From the NCBI GenBank assembly GCA_023953835.1, contig JAMLJB010000001.1:806001-870000 (forward strand): a DNA stretch of 64,000 bases, given 5' to 3'. The notes below the pieces were generated by a model that was not told where the DNA came from, searched no databases, and worked only from the letters and a program-made list of their open reading frames with translations. Below are positions 1 to 8,855 of the stretch, in pieces. The DNA is from Rhizobiaceae bacterium. Lineage in GTDB: Bacteria > Pseudomonadota > Alphaproteobacteria > Rhizobiales > Rhizobiaceae. Positions within the stretch are counted from its first letter, which is position 1, and the number at the start of each line of letters is the position of its first letter. Made by a program: the position numbers and the translations under genes.

Positions 1-290
1 CCAATACCGATCTCAACGAAAGGCAGCGGAATTCCGGCGATGCCGACCATCCCGCCTATCGCCATCATCGCGACAAAGGCAGCAGGAACCAACCATAGCG
101 CACGACCTCCCAGGGAAGCGGCAAACATTCCTACGGCGATCATCGCAAGCAGATGGTCCGCGCCCGAAAGCGGGTGCCAAAATCCATGGACAAATCCGTG
201 CACGTCGCCGACCCCAACATGGGCAAAAGCTTTTGCTGGGATGCCAGCCGCTCCAAGGCCAATCAGAATTGCTTTGGTTGTCTGCTTCAT
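1..290 (-). CDS. HupE/UreJ family protein, C-terminus off the window
   Basis: The reverse strand encodes about 96 residues from an ATG at 290 and runs off the left edge. An alternative in-frame ATG is at 296. After a short signal-like segment the protein has the conserved family stretch HGFxHPLSGADHLLAMIAVG, then a hydrophobic segment containing GGRALWLVPAAFV and GIPLPFVEIGI. HupE/UreJ proteins are small polytopic membrane proteins linked to nickel or cobalt supply for hydrogenase and urease, or annotated as accessory proteins. No hydrogenase or urease gene is visible here, so the partner metal enzyme is unknown. The family call is from recognised motifs; the function is inferred. Confidence 0.85.
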   Translation of the reverse strand, partial: MKQTTKAILIGLGAAGIPAKAFAHVGVGDVHGFVHGFWHPLSGADHLLAMIAVGMFAASLGGRALWLVPAAFVAMMAIGGMVGIAGIPLPFVEIGI

Positions 291-439
291 GCCCATGCTC
301 CACTTCGCATCTGAAACGCAGTTTCCCGCGCGCATCGATTCAAGATTGCTTGCAGTATGATCCGAGCGGCAATTCTGTGTATCGACCCATTTGGAAAAAT
401 GCCGTTTCTCGTGGCGCTCGGCAGACTTGCCAGCGCGCT

Positions 440-1097
440 TCATCTTTTCATCGTCTGAAGGTGCCTGCTCACATGTAGTGCGGTGTCCACGGAGCGCTGC
501 TGGGAAACCGGCACGTCCCAATATTCCGCGCCGGAAAGGCACTCCGAAAGATAGCGCGCCGCAGCCGCTGAATGCGAATTGTCCGCTCCGGGAACAATGA
601 GCGCGGGCACGTCGATATTGAGCAGTTCTTCAGCGTCGGGCCCAGGTGCCGTGTCGCGGTCAAACATGCGTGCCGACCCCGCGACAATGACTTGGTATCG
701 GGCGGGATCCTGTTGAACATATAGATTTGCAAATTGGGCATCGCGCCTCAGCACGGAAGCCCATGGTCCTACTCGCGCGTCGATACCGAAAGTTTCACCA
801 CCGGCTTGCGCAAGGTCGAGTACAGCCGGAAGTCCATTCTGGCGGACATAGGCAAGATGTTCGGCAAATCTCTGTTGGCTTGCAAGACGGTATCTGGCGC
901 CGCCCACGGGCCAGAAGAGCACCATTCCAATGGTTGACTGAGGAAAGGCCGCCGCAAATGCCGTCACAGCGCTGCATCCCATGCAGCCTCCCATCAGAAG
1001 GGCTTGCGAAATGTTCAGATGCTCAAGAAGCGCCTTCCCCTGCGCCGCGTAGTGCCGCCATGACATGATTTCGATCCGACCGCCGGAAAGACCGGTC
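440..1097 (-). pseudogene. alpha/beta hydrolase, N-terminus removed at the IS21 end
   Basis: About 219 codons of an alpha/beta-hydrolase (homoserine acetyltransferase/esterase-like) survive. The nucleophile elbow is LLMGGCMGCS, so the nucleophile position is Cys rather than Ser. A cap region and the late DVPALIVPGADNSHSA strand follow, with a C-terminal His (ALHVSRHL). The first strands and any native start are missing because the reading frame enters the IS21 terminal sequence at 1097. An ATG inside the IS end (1171) would give a chimeric 243-residue product that still lacks the N-terminal half of the fold. Probably non-functional. The substrate is unknown. Confidence 0.8.
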
Positions 1098-1157
1098 TGT
1101 TGATTTCCGCCGAGAACTGACCCGGGATTGCGGGATTTTTCCATCGAGAAGTGACCC
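1098..1157 (+). repeat. IS21 left terminal inverted repeat and internal repeats
   Basis: The outer end begins TGTTGATTTCCGCCGAGAAC and matches the reverse complement of the right end except for single substitutions. A second related motif, GAGAAGTGACCC, lies at 1146-1157. These are the likely IstA binding sites. Confidence 0.85.
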
Positions 1158-1210
1158 ATGTTTGAACTCACCCCTGCTTGACGATCGCAGGGGACTTTGG
1201 AGTGATAGAC

Positions 1211-2740
1211 ATGGCGTTACTGAGCGTTATCCGGCGCTGGCATCTGCGGGATGGACTTTCGATCCGGGAGATTGCGCGGCGCACGGGACTGTCGCGGAAC
1301 ACGATCCGCAAATACCTGCGATCCGACGAGGTCGAGCCCCGCTTTCGGGTGCCGGAGCGGCCGAGCAAGCTCGATGCCTATGCCGAGCGGCTATCTGCCT
1401 GGCTGAGGACGGAAGCAAACAGGCCGCGCAAGCAGAAGCGCACGGTCAAGCAGTTGCACGCCGACCTGATGAGCTTCGGCTATGAGGGCTCTTACGGCCG
1501 TGTCGCCGCCTTTGCGCGTGACTGGAAAGAAGAGCGTCAGCGGCAGATGCTAACGAGCGGTCGCGGCACCTTCGTGCCGTTGGCGTTCGAGCCTGGTGAG
1601 GCGTTCCAGTTTGACTGGTCGGAAGACTGGGCCGTCATCGGCGGCGAGCGCACGAAGCTACAGGTGGCGCACTTCAAGCTCAGCTACAGCCGTGCCTTTG
1701 TCGTGCGAGCTTATCCCCTTCAGACGCACGAGATGCTGTTCGATGCACACAACCACGCCTTCCCGGTTCTGGGTGGCGTGCCGCGGCGCGGGATCTACGA
1801 TAACATGCGCACTGCGGTCGACAGGATCGGCCGGGGCAAGGATCGCCAGGTCAATGCCCGCTTCTCGGCGATGGCCAGCCACTATCTGTTCGAGGCCGAG
1901 TTCTGCAATCCAGCCTCGGGCTGGGAGAAGGGACAGGTCGAGAAGAACGTCCAGGATGCCCGCCACCGGTTGTGGCAGCCGATGCCGCGCTTTCCATCTC
2001 TGGAGGCGCTGAACGACTGGCTGGAGCAGCGGTGCCGGGAGCTGTGGCAACAGATTCCCCATGGCCTCAGACCCGGAACGATCGAGGACGCCCGGTCCGA
2101 AGAGGCCCAGTTCCTGATGCCAATGCCTCGCCCCTTCGACGGCTTCGTCGAATACACCAAGCGGGTCTCGCCTACCTGCCTGGTCCATCTGGAGCGCAAC
2201 CGCTACAGCGTGCCGGCTTCCTTTGCCAACCGGCCTGTGAGCCTAAGGGTTTACCCGGAACGGATTGTGGTTGCCGCCGAAGGGCAGCTCCTCTGCGAGC
2301 ACCGCCGCATCATCGAACGGTCGCATGACGGTCCCGGTCGAACCGTCTACGACTGGCGTCACTATCTGGCGGTCATCCAGCGCAAGCCAGGTGCTCTGCG
2401 CAACGGCGCACCCTTCACAGAGCTTCCCGAAGCCTTCAAACGGCTGCAGCAGCATCTGCTCAGGAAGTCCGGCGGCGATCGGGAGATGGTCGAGATCCTG
2501 GCCCTTGTCCTGCAGCATGATGAGCAGGCCGTGCTGGCGGCAGTGGAGATGGCACTCGAGGCCGGGGTTCCGACCAAGGTCCACATCCTCAATCTCCTGC
2601 ACAGGCTGGTCGATGGCAAGCCGATCGCGACGCCGGTCGTGGATGCGCCGCAGGCGCTGAGCCTGGCCAAGGAGCCGCAGGCCAATGTCGAGCGCTACGA
2701 TGCGCTGCGCCAAGCTCGGGAGGTGCGCCATGCGTCATGA
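1211..2740 (+). CDS. istA: IS21 transposase IstA
   Basis: IstA is the DDE transposase of IS21 elements. The protein starts [15 protein letters not shown] and has an N-terminal helix-turn-helix ([20 protein letters not shown]). The RNase H-like catalytic core begins [14 protein letters not shown] (first Asp) and continues with [10 protein letters not shown] (second Asp) and [11 protein letters not shown] (catalytic Glu region), then a C-terminal beta-barrel with the RNRYSVP motif. I chose ATG 1211 because GGAG lies 8 bases upstream; TTG 1178 and GTG 1202 are in-frame alternatives. At 509 residues it is full length. It overlaps istB by 11 bases, as usual in the family, which suggests translational coupling. 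Confidence 0.95.
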   Translation: MALLSVIRRWHLRDGLSIREIARRTGLSRNTIRKYLRSDEVEPRFRVPERPSKLDAYAERLSAWLRTEANRPRKQKRTVKQLHADLMSFGYEGSYGRVAAFARDWKEERQRQMLTSGRGTFVPLAFEPGEAFQFDWSEDWAVIGGERTKLQVAHFKLSYSRAFVVRAYPLQTHEMLFDAHNHAFPVLGGVPRRGIYDNMRTAVDRIGRGKDRQVNARFSAMASHYLFEAEFCNPASGWEKGQVEKNVQDARHRLWQPMPRFPSLEALNDWLEQRCRELWQQIPHGLRPGTIEDARSEEAQFLMPMPRPFDGFVEYTKRVSPTCLVHLERNRYSVPASFANRPVSLRVYPERIVVAAEGQLLCEHRRIIERSHDGPGRTVYDWRHYLAVIQRKPGALRNGAPFTELPEAFKRLQQHLLRKSGGDREMVEILALVLQHDEQAVLAAVEMALEAGVPTKVHILNLLHRLVDGKPIATPVVDAPQALSLAKEPQANVERYDALRQAREVRHAS

Positions 2741-3524
2741 TCCCGCCAGCGGCGCCATCGTCATTATGCTCAGGAGCCTGAAGATGCATGGCATGGCGCA
2801 AGCCGTCGCCGAGCTCACCGAGCAGGCCTCTCCAGCCTTCGAGGCCGCCATCCCGATCCTGTCGCAACTGCTGAAGGCGGAGATGGCAGAACGGGAGGTC
2901 AGATCCACCGCCTATCAGCTCAAGGCAGCCCGCTTCCCTGTCTATCGCGACCTGGCCGGCTTTGACTTCGCCAGCAGCGAGATCAACGAGGCCCTCGTGC
3001 GCCAGCTCCATCGCTGTGAGTTCATGGACGAGGCCAACAACGTCGTGCTTGTCGGAGGTCCAGGCACCGGAAAGACCCACATCGCCACAGCTCTCGGCGT
3101 GCAGGCGGTCGAGCATCATCGCAAGCGTGTCCGCTTCTTCTCCACCGTCGAACTCGTCAACGCCCTTGAGCAGGAGAAGGCCCAGGGAAAGGCCGGCCAG
3201 ATCGCCAACCGGCTCGCCCATTCCGATCTCGTCATCCTGGACGAACTCGGATACCTGCCCTTCAGTGCGTCAGGTGGAGCGCTGCTGTTCCATCTGCTGA
3301 GCACGCTCTACGAGCGCACCAGCGTCGTCATCACCACCAACTTGAGCTTCAGTGAATGGGCCACCGTCTTCGGCGATGCCAAGATGACGACGGCGCTCCT
3401 CGATCGCCTCACCCATCATTGTCACATCCTGGAGACCGGAAACGACAGCTTCCGCTTCAAGAACAGCTCGGCAAAGACACCCGCCGCAAAGAAGGAGAAA
3501 GCGCCCACCTTGACCAAATCCTGA
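2730..3524 (+). CDS. istB: IS21 helper ATPase IstB
   Basis: IstB is the AAA+ ATPase that assists IstA in strand transfer and target choice; it is related to DnaC. The 264-residue product has an N-terminal helical region, the Walker A motif GGPGTGKTH, the Walker B segment [14 protein letters not shown] and the sensor-like TTNLSFSEW. The start at 2730 is inside the end of istA and is the first codon aligned with the family N-terminus ([11 protein letters not shown]). The tail is Lys/Ala/Pro-rich. Intact. Confidence 0.95.
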   Translation: MRHDPASGAIVIMLRSLKMHGMAQAVAELTEQASPAFEAAIPILSQLLKAEMAEREVRSTAYQLKAARFPVYRDLAGFDFASSEINEALVRQLHRCEFMDEANNVVLVGGPGTGKTHIATALGVQAVEHHRKRVRFFSTVELVNALEQEKAQGKAGQIANRLAHSDLVILDELGYLPFSASGGALLFHLLSTLYERTSVVITTNLSFSEWATVFGDAKMTTALLDRLTHHCHILETGNDSFRFKNSSAKTPAAKKEKAPTLTKS

Positions 3525-3545
3525 GACCCAAACCATACATGAGAC

Positions 3546-3595
3546 GGGTCACTTCTCGGCGAAAATCCCGGGTCAGTTCTCAGCGGAAATCAACA
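3546..3595 (-). repeat. IS21 right terminal inverted repeat and internal repeats
   Basis: Read on the reverse strand from 3595 the sequence is TGTTGATTTCCGCTGAGAAC followed by TGACCCGGGATTTTCGCC and GAGAAGTGACCC (3546-3557). It mirrors the left end with one substitution in the first 20 bases. Confidence 0.85.
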
Positions 3596-3596
3596 G

Positions 3597-4043
3597 ACGA
3601 TCTACTTGAGCGACCCGGCGATTCTGCCATTGCGCAATGTGCCAGTTGTTCACGTCGACATATCAGGAATGATCAGCCTGGATGATCTGACCACCGCTCT
3701 CGAACAAGCCATGCTGCGCCAGAATCGGAGCCCGAACGAGCTCATCGCGCTGGCTTTTGCGTGGACCGAACCTCCGGACTATCGAGACCTGGCCACGCTC
3801 GCCCGCGCCATCAAAACCATCGCCGCGCCACACGGTACGCGTCAGGAGGCTCTTGTGCTTGCGATCGACGGCGATATTGCGCTGACACTTGGTCGGATCC
3901 TGCATCGGGAATTTGGCTTCGACACCGCTCTGATTTCGATTGATGGACTGCATTTGAGGGAGCTTGATTTTGTTGATGTTGGCGAACCAATTGAGCCACC
4001 CGGAGTTGTTCCGGTGGTCATCAAATCTTTGCTTTTTTCTTGA
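3597..4043 (+). pseudogene. EutA-like reactivating factor, C-terminal fragment
   Basis: About 148 codons directly after the IS21 right end match the C-terminal third of the intact EutA-like protein at 28.9 kb. Shared landmarks are the PLRNVPVV entry (PVRNIPVV in the intact copy), the DFVDVGEPIEPPGVVPVV block (DYIDVG and GAVPVV) and the terminal VKSLLF (VKSLVF). The middle has diverged, so this is a paralogue and not a recent duplicate. The actin-like ATPase domain that would precede it is gone, roughly 350 residues. Loss of the N-terminus at an IS boundary makes it a pseudogene. Confidence 0.82.
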
Positions 4044-4051
4044 TTCGACGC

Positions 4052-4078
4052 GCCGCATAGGGCAAGGGCCTGTGCGGC
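4052..4078 (+). terminator. possible hairpin after the EutA fragment
   Basis: GCCGCA (4052-4057) pairs with TGCGGC (4073-4078) and is followed by CTTAATG. The stem is short and no real T-run follows, so the call is weak. Confidence 0.3.
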
Positions 4079-4101
4079 CTTAATGTCGCCGAAGGCAAAA
4101 A

Positions 4102-5067
4102 ATGCCCCATGCTTCCGCAGCCACCCGTTCGGGAATCGACGGAATTGATCTCAATGACCTCGTAATTTTCACGCGCGTCGTGCAGCATGGCAGCTTCACG
4201 GCGGCGGCGAAGCTTCTTGCAAAGACGCCTTCTTACATCAGCAAGCACATTTCACAGCTCGAGGACACGCTCGCGCTTACGCTTTTGCATCGTTCGACCC
4301 ACAAGGTCTTTCTGACCGAACCCGGCAAAGTGTTTTTCGAGCACTGCGTACGCATCCTGGCTGAGCTGGATGCAGCCAAGGCCGATGCCAGCGGGCTTAG
4401 TTCGGAATTCATCGGCACCTTGCGCATTCACAGCACCCCTGGTGTAGGAAACGGACTTGTTGCGCCTGCCATCATCGCATTCTCGAGACAATATCCGTCC
4501 GTCAATGTCGAACTCACAGTCTCCGCAAGCTCGATCAGCCTGATGGAAACCGGCGTCGATGTGGTTGTCGGCAGCCGCTATTTTGAAGATGACGTGCTCT
4601 TTCCAAGCGGTTTGTTCGAGCGAAATCTGGGCCAGGTCCCCTATGTTGTGTGCGCTTCGCCTGGCTATCTCGCCAGCCATGGTACACCCGATACTCCGGA
4701 GGCTTTGGCATCACAGAAGCATAATTGCCTTCTGCACATGACACAAAAGCGCGACCCGGCCACATGGCGGTTCAACGATGCGAAGAGCGCAACAGACATT
4801 CACGTCGCCGGCAACTTTCAGTCCAACCTCGAAAGTGCGATCCTCTCGGCTGCGCTCGAAGGAGCCGGAATCGTTCGCCTGCCGCGGTACAGCGTGGCAA
4901 AGGAAATAGACAACGGACAACTGACCTCTCTATTCGAGGGTCAAGTTGTCTCCGACCGATATATAAAGGCCTTCTATCCCAAGAGCAGGTATGTACCGAA
5001 GAAGGTCCGAGCGTTTCTGGAGATCATTGAGAAAGTACTCAAGACGATGACCGTCGAAGCCGCGTAG
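4102..5067 (+). CDS. LysR-family transcriptional regulator
   Basis: This 321-residue protein has the LysR winged helix-turn-helix at about residues 18-75 (DLVIFTRVVQHGSFTAAAK, then SYISKHISQLE and LLHRSTHKVFLT) and a periplasmic-binding-protein-like effector domain beginning FIGTLRIHSTPGVG. Size is typical. It is the first intact gene after the IS21 scar and is convergent with the hydroxyacid dehydrogenase at 5.2 kb. It may recognise the GGTCAATCGA inverted repeats in front of the two MmgE/PrpD genes, but that link is only inferred. The effector is unknown. Confidence 0.92.
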   Translation: MPHASAATRSGIDGIDLNDLVIFTRVVQHGSFTAAAKLLAKTPSYISKHISQLEDTLALTLLHRSTHKVFLTEPGKVFFEHCVRILAELDAAKADASGLSSEFIGTLRIHSTPGVGNGLVAPAIIAFSRQYPSVNVELTVSASSISLMETGVDVVVGSRYFEDDVLFPSGLFERNLGQVPYVVCASPGYLASHGTPDTPEALASQKHNCLLHMTQKRDPATWRFNDAKSATDIHVAGNFQSNLESAILSAALEGAGIVRLPRYSVAKEIDNGQLTSLFEGQVVSDRYIKAFYPKSRYVPKKVRAFLEIIEKVLKTMTVEAA

Positions 5068-5071
5068 AGCA

Positions 5072-5108
5072 CAAACGCGCTTGCTCGCTAGTCGCACATG
5101 CGCGTTTG
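5072..5108. terminator. bidirectional hairpin between convergent genes
   Basis: CAAACGCGC (5072-5080) pairs perfectly with GCGCGTTTG (5100-5108) across a 19-base loop. It lies right after the LysR stop and before the convergent dehydrogenase stop. The loop is long and there is no T-run, so termination is likely from position but not certain. Confidence 0.5.
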
Positions 5109-5174
5109 CTAGACTGCTGACATCGGCTTGATCGATGGATGGCTTTCGCTCGATACCGTCTCCATCAATGAGAC

Positions 5175-6119
5175 TTATTGGTCGAAGCGCATATCCTGGC
5201 CGATAAAGCCTTCCCAGAGCTTCATCAATTCTCCGTCCCACGCACTTTCTCTTGACCCGCCCTTCTGCAGCGCCATCTCGTAATATGCATGATTGACGCT
5301 CTGCATCAGCAAAGGAATATTCAGTTCACGCGCGACTTCCAGGATTGCCTCAGAGTCCTTGATGGCGGACTCGATACTCATCATTTTTCCCTTTCCCGTT
5401 TCCAGGTAGTGCGGCATGTTATTGTTGAGTGCGCCACTGTAGGCGCTGGTATTTCTGAATATCTCCTCCAGCTTTCTCAGATCGATGCCGGATTTCCTAG
5501 CGACAGCCATCACCTCGCAAGCAATTGCGAAATAGGCGTGGGTCAGCGCTGCATTCAAGACTTTGATCAAGACGCCCGATCCGATCGGCCCCATTTCGAA
5601 AAGAGGATCGGCGAATGTGGACAGCACAGGCCGCGCCTTTTCGATGTCTTCCGGCTTTCCTCCGATCATGACGGTGAGCTGCCCTTTTGCGACAACCTCG
5701 AAGGATTTGAGCTGCGATAGTCCGGGATGAAATTTGGTTCGGGACAGGAGTGCCGCATCGATCGCTCCAACGCCAAGCTTCTCGGCCTCATCAGCGACAC
5801 GGCGCACGATGTGTGGCGGAACGGTGCTGGTTTCGACAAGAACCTGTCCTTTGCGGGCGCCTTTAAGCAGCCCTGTGTCCCCGAAATAGACTGCTTCGCA
5901 AGCCTTGATAGTAGGCAGCGAGGTCAGGATGACGTCGCATCGTTCCGCAACCTCTTTCGGACTTCCAGCACTTGTTGCGCCGGCATCGACGAGCTCCTTT
6001 ATGGGTTCCGGACGCACATCGAACACTGTCAGCGGATAGCCTCCACCTAGTATTCTCAGCGCCATCGGCTTGCCCATCATGCCAAGTCCGATCAATCCCA
6101 CCTTCACCTGTTCACTCAC
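5175..6119 (-). CDS. NAD(P)-dependent 3-hydroxyacid dehydrogenase (HIBADH family)
   Basis: This is a beta-hydroxyacid dehydrogenase, the group that includes 3-hydroxyisobutyrate and tartronate semialdehyde reductases, acting on a 3-hydroxyacid with NAD(P). The Rossmann motif VGLIGLGMMGKPMA is at residues 7-20, the substrate-binding segment is weaker, and the catalytic Lys is in GSGVLIKVLNAAL. Length (314) is normal. The start is a GTG inside ATGTGA with GAGGAGG upstream; the ATG itself is followed by a stop. It is divergent from the MmgE/PrpD gene at 6.5 kb and shares its operator-containing intergenic region. Substrate unknown. Confidence 0.92.
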   Translation of the reverse strand: MSEQVKVGLIGLGMMGKPMALRILGGGYPLTVFDVRPEPIKELVDAGATSAGSPKEVAERCDVILTSLPTIKACEAVYFGDTGLLKGARKGQVLVETSTVPPHIVRRVADEAEKLGVGAIDAALLSRTKFHPGLSQLKSFEVVAKGQLTVMIGGKPEDIEKARPVLSTFADPLFEMGPIGSGVLIKVLNAALTHAYFAIACEVMAVARKSGIDLRKLEEIFRNTSAYSGALNNNMPHYLETGKGKMMSIESAIKDSEAILEVARELNIPLLMQSVNHAYYEMALQKGGSRESAWDGELMKLWEGFIGQDMRFDQ

Positions 6120-6317
6120 ATTTTCCTCCTCTCAAGCACGGTCGTTCCAGACCCTTCACCGCCGGTGGTATCGCCGCAAAAGCGCTTCGAAGCGAGCCGA
6201 CGAAGTATGCGAACGTTTGTCCGCATGCATGCGTCGGCGGTATTTGTTGCAGGACCAAGGTTCAGTACAAGCGGCCCATCGACCTGTGTTCACTCACTTC
6301 ACATCCTGAAATTTTGC

Positions 6318-6342
6318 GTTCCGCATAAAGGAACATCGGTCC
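6318..6342 (-). promoter_or_regulatory. IclR-type operator, site A
   Basis: GTTCCGCATAAAGGAAC is at 6318-6334, followed by ATC and a third half-site GGTCC (6338-6342). On the reverse strand it reads GGACC, 3 bases, GTTCC, 7 bases, GGAAC, the same layout as seven other sites in the region. It lies in the divergent promoter of the hydroxyacid dehydrogenase and the first MmgE/PrpD gene. Confidence 0.78.
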
Positions 6343-6422
6343 ATATTTGGCTTTACAGGAGCGCCCTGCGCCTGTCAATATAACAGCGAAGCCGGCACAA
6401 GCGTCGCCTGCAACTCTCACCT

Positions 6423-6462
6423 TCGGACAATCGATTGACCGGGAGGTCAATCGATTGTCCGA
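6423..6462. repeat. 18-bp perfect inverted repeat in the MmgE/PrpD leader
   Basis: TCGGACAATCGATTGACC (6423-6440) is followed by GGGA and its exact reverse complement (6445-6462), ending 21 bases before the start codon at 6484. It could be a regulator operator or a strong mRNA leader hairpin. A shorter form with the same GTCAATCGA/TCGATTGAC arms precedes the second MmgE/PrpD gene. Confidence 0.8.
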
Positions 6463-6483
6463 TGCAATTGGCACGGAGGAACA

Positions 6484-7848
6484 ATGCCAACATCCGCACA
6501 GACACTTGGTCGGTTTGCCGCAAACTTGAATTACTCGGATATACCGCCAGAGGTTGTCGAAAATGCCAAGGCTTGCATCATTGACACGATCGGGGTCAGC
6601 ACGTTTGGAGCCCAGTTTCCATGGAGCATCAAGATCGCAGACTATGCGCGCCGGCACAGTGCCGGAGGCAAATGCTCGATCATAGGATCGCCCGGCAATT
6701 TGGTGCAGGCACCTTTCGCGGCTCTTGCAAACGGCGTCCTTGCTCATGCCTTTGAGCAGGATGGATCGTGCGAGCCCAATGTCGGCGTTCATCCCGGAGG
6801 TTCGCTGGTTCCCGCATTGCTGGCGGCTTGCGAGGAAACTGGCGCCGATGGAAAAAACGCGATTGCCGCTTTGGTCGCGGGTTTGGAGGTTCTCCTCCGC
6901 GTCGGCGCAGCGTCGCACTATTGTGAAACGGCGCCGGAAAGCTTCGGCTTTCACGTCCCCGGGTTGAACGGGCCGTTTGGTGCGGCCGCTACTGTTGGCC
7001 GCGTATTTGGACACAACAGCGAACAAATTGCCGGGGGCTTGGGCATTGCAGGTTCACTAGCGTCAGGCATTCTTGCTTTTACCAAGTCAAACCAGGGAGG
7101 GATGGTCAAACGCCTTCACATTGGACGCTCAGCTGAATCCGGCTACCTCGCAGCTGAGCTTGCAGGCGACGGATTTACGGGACCGGAAACGGTTCTAGAG
7201 GGCAAGTTTGGATTTCTGGAAGCCTATTGCAGGGGCGCTGATCCAAAATTGCTTACCGCAGGACTGGGCGAGGATTGGGCAACTCTTCGCCTGTCAATGA
7301 AGCGCTTTCCTTGTGCAATGTTTGCTCACAGCTCGGTAGAGGGAACGCGTGAATTGATGAATGCCCACGGCTTTACCGGATCGGATGTCGAGAAAGTAAC
7401 CGTGACAGGTGCGGAAAAGCTGGTTAGCCACCACAACATCCTGGAACCGAATGACATCATGCAGGCGCAGTACAGCCTGCCCTTCTGCATCTCGCTTGCG
7501 CTGTACCGAGATCCGGATGACCCGAGATCATTCTCCGTCGACGCACTTCACGACCCCGATATTCGCTCTGCCTGCCGCACACTTGTGGAAATCAATGCGC
7601 GTTCACAGGAAGGACGTTCGGGATACAGCACTCATCTGAAAGTGCGCCTTAAAGATGGACGTTGCTACGAGCGGGAAAACTCGTCTTTCAAGGGACAGCC
7701 GAGCAATCCGCTCACGCGACAAGAGCTTCGAAACAGATTCATGTTGCTGTGCGAAAGCCTCGGCAGATCAGAGTCGGAAAGGATGCTCGAAAGACTCGAA
7801 ACCCTGGAAGATCAGCCCAGCTTCTCACTCAGTGCCGTTGCCGGCTAA
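6484..7848 (+). CDS. MmgE/PrpD family protein (first copy)
   Basis: The MmgE/PrpD family includes 2-methylcitrate dehydratase, cis-aconitate decarboxylase and iminodisuccinate epimerase, all acting on di- or tricarboxylates. The 454-residue product has the family N-terminal helical domain (FAANLNYSDIPPEVVENAK), the substrate-pocket blocks GLNGPFGAAATVG and KRLHIGRSAESGYLAAELA, the FxGPETVLEGKFGFLEAY stretch and a C-terminal alpha/beta lid with AQYSLPFCISLAL. GGAGG precedes the ATG by 5 bases. Its leader carries site A and a long palindrome. Within a cluster that has a tripartite tricarboxylate transporter, a polycarboxylate substrate is plausible. Reaction not assignable. Confidence 0.9.
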   Translation: MPTSAQTLGRFAANLNYSDIPPEVVENAKACIIDTIGVSTFGAQFPWSIKIADYARRHSAGGKCSIIGSPGNLVQAPFAALANGVLAHAFEQDGSCEPNVGVHPGGSLVPALLAACEETGADGKNAIAALVAGLEVLLRVGAASHYCETAPESFGFHVPGLNGPFGAAATVGRVFGHNSEQIAGGLGIAGSLASGILAFTKSNQGGMVKRLHIGRSAESGYLAAELAGDGFTGPETVLEGKFGFLEAYCRGADPKLLTAGLGEDWATLRLSMKRFPCAMFAHSSVEGTRELMNAHGFTGSDVEKVTVTGAEKLVSHHNILEPNDIMQAQYSLPFCISLALYRDPDDPRSFSVDALHDPDIRSACRTLVEINARSQEGRSGYSTHLKVRLKDGRCYERENSSFKGQPSNPLTRQELRNRFMLLCESLGRSESERMLERLETLEDQPSFSLSAVAG

Positions 7849-7853
7849 AGAAC

Positions 7854-7884
7854 CTTGCCGCTCATCTGGTCGATGAGCGGCAAG
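7854..7884. terminator. terminator between convergent genes
   Basis: CTTGCCGCTCAT (7854-7865) pairs perfectly with ATGAGCGGCAAG (7873-7884) over a 7-base loop and is followed by CCTCGTTT. It sits between the MmgE/PrpD stop and the convergent SDR stop and would serve both. Confidence 0.8.
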
Positions 7885-7917
7885 CCTCGTTTCGGTCAGC
7901 ATTGGGCTGCGACTATC

Positions 7918-8682
7918 TCAGATGTATCGCCCACCGACGCACAAGATGCGATCGCCAGTGACGTAAGACGATTGGTCCGACGCAAGAAACAAGGCGACGT
8001 TGGCGATTTCGTCGTTGGTCGCAACGCGCCGAAGAGGCGTAACAGCGAGTTCCGCATCTGTGCTCGGCTCTCCACCGAGGTGCTTGTACCATTCGGGGTT
8101 CCGGCGCACGTTTGCGGTATAGCCAGGGTTCAACAGGTTTGCCCGAATTCCATAGGGTCCGAGGTCAAGCGCAAGCGATTTGATCAACCCATATTGCGCA
8201 TGCTTGGACGACACGACAAGCGCTCCGAGCGGTTGGGGACGCATCGCTGCCATGCCGCCCAGGGCGATGATGCTGCCGCCTGTCTTTCGCTCGATCATCC
8301 CCGGCGCGATAGCGCGCGCAAGATGGAAGAGCGAATGGCAGTTTACGGCAAATACTTCCAGCCACTCCTCATAGGTGAAATCGAATATGGGCTTGTGAGG
8401 CCGCATGCCGATAACGTTGACGAGCACATCGATCTTGCCAAAACGTTCAAGCCCTGCCTTGACGGTCTTGTCCACGTCTGCCGCGTTGGTCATATCGCCC
8501 AGTAGCGGCAAAGCCTTCACGCCAAGTTTCTCGCATTGTGCCGCCACGTCATTGAGTTCTTCGCTCAGCGACCGCGAGACGAGGATCAGGTCGGCGCCCT
8601 CTTTCGCAAATTTGAGCGCGATTGCCTTGCCATTGTTCCGCCCGGCACCGGAAATAAAAGCCGTCTTGCCTTCCAATTGCAT
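7918..8682 (-). CDS. SDR-fold protein lacking catalytic Ser and Tyr (first copy)
   Basis: This 254-residue Rossmann protein has the short-chain dehydrogenase layout: cofactor loop SGAGRNNGKAIA near residue 11, LLGDMT, KIDVLVNVIG in place of NNAG, and a C-terminal GDRILCVGG. The catalytic motif is broken. Where YxxxK is expected the protein reads V156-V-S-S-K160, and the catalytic Ser position 13 residues earlier is Gly143 (IIALGGMAAM). A paralogue at 21.5 kb has the same losses. It may be a non-canonical reductase, a different chemistry on a bound thioester or acid, or a non-catalytic NAD(P)-binding partner. It is divergent from the second MmgE/PrpD gene, with site B upstream. Confidence 0.9.
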   Translation of the reverse strand: MQLEGKTAFISGAGRNNGKAIALKFAKEGADLILVSRSLSEELNDVAAQCEKLGVKALPLLGDMTNAADVDKTVKAGLERFGKIDVLVNVIGMRPHKPIFDFTYEEWLEVFAVNCHSLFHLARAIAPGMIERKTGGSIIALGGMAAMRPQPLGALVVSSKHAQYGLIKSLALDLGPYGIRANLLNPGYTANVRRNPEWYKHLGGEPSTDAELAVTPLRRVATNDEIANVALFLASDQSSYVTGDRILCVGGRYI

Positions 8683-8796
8683 TTGCTTGCCCTTGTGTTG
8701 CTTGGTCGTTCATCGAACGAAGGTTCATTCTCTCCCTTGAACCACCTCCGGCACATAGCCGCTTTGCGAGCGTCCGGTTTGTAGCTGAAACGTGTT

Positions 8797-8821
8797 GTTC
8801 CGTATATAAGAACGATGGTCC
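8797..8821 (-). promoter_or_regulatory. IclR-type operator, site B
   Basis: GTTCCGTATATAAGAAC (8797-8813) is followed by GAT and GGTCC (8817-8821). It is oriented toward the SDR gene, whose start is 115 bases away. Confidence 0.78.
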
Positions 8822-8855
8822 AATTTAAAGAGACTACTGTCAGGCTTGGGAAACT

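Larger units (their letters stand above)
1098..3595 (+). mobile_element. IS21-family insertion sequence, complete
   Basis: The element is about 2.5 kb and carries istA and istB in tandem, bounded by inverted terminal repeats that start TGTTGATTTCCGC. Each end also has the internal repeats GAGAACTGACCC and GAGAAGTGACCC, the multiple transposase-site arrangement usual in IS21. Both genes are open, so the element may be active. The flanks (ACCGGTC on the left, GACGATC on the right) show no direct repeat. Both neighbouring genes are truncated at the element, which points to an adjacent deletion or recombination between copies rather than a simple insertion. Confidence 0.92.

Noticed and set aside
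1098..1171. Start codon inside the IS end giving a 243-residue hydrolase
   Set aside because: The first 24 or so residues come from IS terminal sequence and do not resemble the hydrolase fold; I treat the gene as truncated.
1091..3602. Target-site duplication around the IS21 element
   Set aside because: The bases directly outside the two ends (ACCGGTC and GACGATC) do not form a direct repeat in any 4-8 base register.
3606..4043. Independent 145-residue gene after the IS
   Set aside because: It aligns only with the C-terminal third of the EutA-like protein and begins at the IS border, so it is a fragment.
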